The position numbers were made by a program, and so were the translations under genes. Source: JBFWRK01 sp050248955 (GTDB lineage: Bacteria > Actinomycetota > Acidimicrobiia > Acidimicrobiales > Ilumatobacteraceae). Taken from it: a stretch of 6,670 bases of DNA. Below the pieces are notes generated by a model, which had not been told where the DNA came from, did not search any database, and worked only from the letters and a program-made list of their open reading frames with translations. Shown here in pieces: positions 4,847 to 6,670 of this stretch. The stretch spans positions 1-6,670 of the forward strand of contig JBFWRK010000052.1 of the NCBI GenBank assembly GCA_050248955.1. The letters run 5' to 3'. Within the stretch, counting starts at the first letter, position 1. The number at the start of each line of letters is the position of its first letter.

Positions 4847-6346
4847 ATGATCACGGCGCTCGTCGCCGTCGTCGCCGCCATGTCGGGCCTCAACGTGGCC
4901 CAGCAGGACCTGGCCATCGACCTCGGCGCGTCCCAGGGCGACGTGCTGTGGATCATCAACGCCTACACCGTCGCGCTCGCGGCCCTGCTGCTGCCGGTCG
5001 GAGCGATCGGTGACCGGTGGGGCCGAAAGTCCGTGCTGCTCACCGGACTCGCCGTGTTCGGCGTCGCCAGCATCGGAGCCGTCCTCGCGACGACGACGGT
5101 GACGATGATCGTCGCCCGCGTCGTCGCCGGCACGGGAGCGGCGATGATCATGCCGGTCACCTTGTCGATCATCACATCGAGCTTCCCGCCCCAGGACCGC
5201 GCGAAGGCGATCGGTGTCTGGGCCGGCTTCGCCGGGGCCGGTGGCATGATCGGCCTGTTCGTCTCGGCGTTCATGATCGACGTGCTCACCTGGCGATGGG
5301 TCTTCGCCCTCCCGCTCGCCCTCGTCGCCGTCTCGTCGGTGATGACCGCACGGTTCGCCCCGAACACACGAGAGGCCAGCGACCACCGCTTCGACACCAT
5401 CGGCTCGATTCTCTCAGCGCTCGCCATCGGCGGTCTGGTGCTCGGGATCCACGAAGGCCCCGAGAAGGGCTGGAGCGATCCGCTCACACTCCTCGGGCTC
5501 GCCATCGGCATCGTCGCCCTCCTGGCCTTCGTGGTCTGGGAGCGCCGCCAGGCCGAGCCGCTGCTCGACATCACCGCCTTCCGCGATCGCGGTCTGGCTG
5601 CTGGCACGCTGACCCTGCTGATCGTGTTCGGCGTGATGTTCGGCATCTTCCTGGTGCTGTACCCGTTCTTCCAGGCCGTCCTCGGTTGGTCGGCGCTCAC
5701 CGCAGCCGCGGCGCTGCTGCCGATGGCCGGCGTGATGATGCCGATGTCGACGATCGCCCCCCGGATCGCCGCCAGGATCGGCAAGCGCAACACGATGGTC
5801 TCCGGTGTCGCGATCTTCGCTGCCGGCCTCGCGACGTTGGCGCTGCGGGCATCGGTCGAGGGCGGCTACATGTCGGTGCTCCCCGGCCTCGTGATCATCG
5901 GGCTCGGCATGGGCATCACCATGACCCCTGCCACCGAGGCGATCACCGAGACGCTTCCAGCCGACAAGCAGGGCGTCGCCTCGGCGATCAACGACACCTC
6001 GCGTGAGCTCGGCGGTGCCATCGGAGTCGCCCTGCTCGGCTCGGTGCTCAGCTCCGGCTACAAGTCCGCCATCGAGCCGGCACTCGCCGGCTTGCCGACC
6101 GAGCTGTCCGGCCCCGCCAGCGACGGCATCGGCAGCGCGTTCGCGGTGGCCGCCCAGGCTGGCGACCAGGGACCGATGATCATCGACGCCGCCAAGCACG
6201 CGTTCGTCGACGGCTGGGTGCAGTCGATGTGGCTGGGCGTCGGCATGGCTGCAGTGGCGCTCGTCTACCTCGTTCTGCGCGGCCCGGTGCGGCCGACCGT
6301 CGGTGAGCTGGACGAGCGCGTCGACGAGATCGTCGGCGTCGGCTGA
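4847..6346 (+). CDS. MFS drug-efflux transporter, DHA2 (EmrB/QacA) type, 14 helices
   Basis: Inner-membrane proton-coupled exporter, 499 aa from ATG 4847. About 14 hydrophobic segments can be drawn (near residues 2-18, 35-54, 63-82, 87-109, 121-143, 151-169, 184-202, 213-230, 251-272, 283-301, 317-334, 343-360, 387-402, 460-477). Motif A is present (GAIGDRWGRKSVLL, 52-65) and so is motif B (R91, G95, P103). Antiporter motif C is degenerate: the usual GP-x2-GG is G136-L137-x2-S140-A141, followed by intact WRWVF. The helix-1 motif lacks its usual Asp and Pro, reading SGLNVAQQDLA. A loop of about 55 residues precedes helix 14, and an acidic tail follows. ATG 4847 has no Shine-Dalgarno and trims the cytoplasmic lead; the natural start is probably GTG 4762 via a one-base shift at a C7 run. 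Divergent tetR and the operator imply inducible expression. The substrate is unknown. Confidence 0.88.
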   Translation: MITALVAVVAAMSGLNVAQQDLAIDLGASQGDVLWIINAYTVALAALLLPVGAIGDRWGRKSVLLTGLAVFGVASIGAVLATTTVTMIVARVVAGTGAAMIMPVTLSIITSSFPPQDRAKAIGVWAGFAGAGGMIGLFVSAFMIDVLTWRWVFALPLALVAVSSVMTARFAPNTREASDHRFDTIGSILSALAIGGLVLGIHEGPEKGWSDPLTLLGLAIGIVALLAFVVWERRQAEPLLDITAFRDRGLAAGTLTLLIVFGVMFGIFLVLYPFFQAVLGWSALTAAAALLPMAGVMMPMSTIAPRIAARIGKRNTMVSGVAIFAAGLATLALRASVEGGYMSVLPGLVIIGLGMGITMTPATEAITETLPADKQGVASAINDTSRELGGAIGVALLGSVLSSGYKSAIEPALAGLPTELSGPASDGIGSAFAVAAQAGDQGPMIIDAAKHAFVDGWVQSMWLGVGMAAVALVYLVLRGPVRPTVGELDERVDEIVGVG

Positions 6347-6354
6347 AAGTCACC

Positions 6355-6389
6355 GGTCGCCTGGGGTGAAATGAGCTACCCCGGCGATC
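6355..6389 (+). terminator. Candidate terminator after MFS exporter
   Basis: CGCC(T)GGGGT (6358-6367) pairs with ACCCCGGCG (6378-6386), with one bulged T and a 10-nt loop. The stem extends outward through T6357-A6387, a G-T wobble and G6355-C6389. It starts 8 bp past the exporter stop. There is no U tract, so it may instead stabilise the 3' end. Confidence 0.45.
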
Positions 6390-6616
6390 ACGACGTTGTG
6401 GCGAGTCCGTGGTTGCCCTTAACGCTGGAGCCGCAAGCGTGTGTTGGTGCGACGTCGTCAGCGTACGACGAGATCCCGGCCACGCCGTTTCTCTGCTCAT
6501 CGGCGTCACCAGCCCCGGTCTGTGATCGGGCGAGGTCGTTGGCTGTCGTTGAGTTCTAGGGATCGTTGCAACGGTTGGGCCGAGTTGGGAGGGTTCGTCT
6601 CGACTGGGAGGTTGTT
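6390..6616. other. Non-coding stretch before the IS-like gene
   Basis: No gene is supported here. A 62-codon frame from ATG 6371 has no recognisable content. Visible elements are a weak dyad CGTCGT-6-ACGACG (6453-6470), a direct repeat GTCGTTG (6535-6541 and 6545-6551), and the perfect palindrome CGTTGCAACG (6564-6573). The last could belong to the left end of an insertion sequence, whose boundary I cannot place. Confidence 0.4.
6606..6611 (+). promoter_or_regulatory. Shine-Dalgarno of the IS-like gene
   Basis: GGGAGG with a 5-nt spacer to GTG 6617. It selects this start over in-frame TTG codons at 6566 and 6575. Confidence 0.6.
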
Positions 6617-6670
6617 GTGGGCAACGCGAATAGTGGTCGTTATCCGAGGTTGAGTCCGCAGGAGCGGCAT
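6617..6670 (+). CDS. 5' end of a probable IS30-like transposase (partial)
   Basis: Only 18 codons are inside the window, reading MGNANSGRYPRLSPQERH. The SGRYxRLSxxER pattern resembles the N-terminus just before the helix-turn-helix of IS30-family transposases (recalled family knowledge). A strong GGGAGG lies 5 nt upstream. The frame opens after a TAG at 6557-6559. No catalytic DDE residue can be seen because the gene runs off the edge. Other helix-turn-helix proteins share such a start, so the call is tentative. Confidence 0.45.
   Translation, partial: MGNANSGRYPRLSPQERH

Noticed and set aside
5017..6006. 329-codon plus-strand frame inside the exporter
   Set aside because: Arg/His/Asp-rich, a +1 shadow of a membrane protein with clear MFS motifs.
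6371..6559. 62-codon ORF after the exporter, with GGGGTGAA before its ATG
   Set aside because: The ATG lies in the loop of the terminator-like hairpin, and the peptide has no recognisable content or bias.

Overview
The window is a GC-rich segment with actinobacterial character. High-GC codon third positions, GTG starts, a Mut7-C/ubiquitin-fold protein, a stand-alone TPR-LuxR regulator and a fragment resembling the 'THLVxDxxGYF' tail of acidimicrobial surface proteins together suggest class Acidimicrobiia (Ilumatobacter-like). That placement is inferred from protein character, not from a marker gene.

Layout, left to right. (1) 18-1619 (+): a TPR-rich regulator with a C-terminal LuxR/GerE helix-turn-helix. 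(2) 1620-1723: a short gap dense in dyad symmetry. (3) 1724-2452 (+): a stand-alone metallo-beta-lactamase protein of the flavodiiron (ODP) type. (4) 2453-2513: a convergent gap filled by 15-16 bp tandem repeats that also form a perfect 10-bp hairpin. (5) 2514-3272 (-): a Mut7-C RNase with an N-terminal ubiquitin-like domain. (6) 3273-3631: about 360 bp without a confident gene, holding a possible remnant of a surface protein. (7) 3632-4084 (-) and 4081-4707 (-): a universal stress protein and a TetR regulator, overlapping by ATGA as one operon. (8) 4708-4761: a divergent control region with a TetR-type palindrome. (9) 4762-6346 (+): a DHA2-type 14-helix MFS exporter whose expected N-terminus is out of frame by one base at a C7 run. 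(10) 6347-6616: non-coding, with a hairpin just after the exporter. (11) 6617-end (+): the first 18 codons of a probable IS30-like transposase.

Two functional units stand out. The TetR/USP/MFS cluster is a classic divergent repressor-efflux arrangement with a stress protein added to the repressor transcript. The LuxR and ODP genes are co-directional and may form a redox or oxygen/NO-linked pair, but only proximity supports this. I see no CRISPR array, tRNA, rRNA or phage module. The points most worth checking are the C7 frameshift in the exporter, the altered diiron ligand set of the ODP protein, and the repeat-filled convergent gap.
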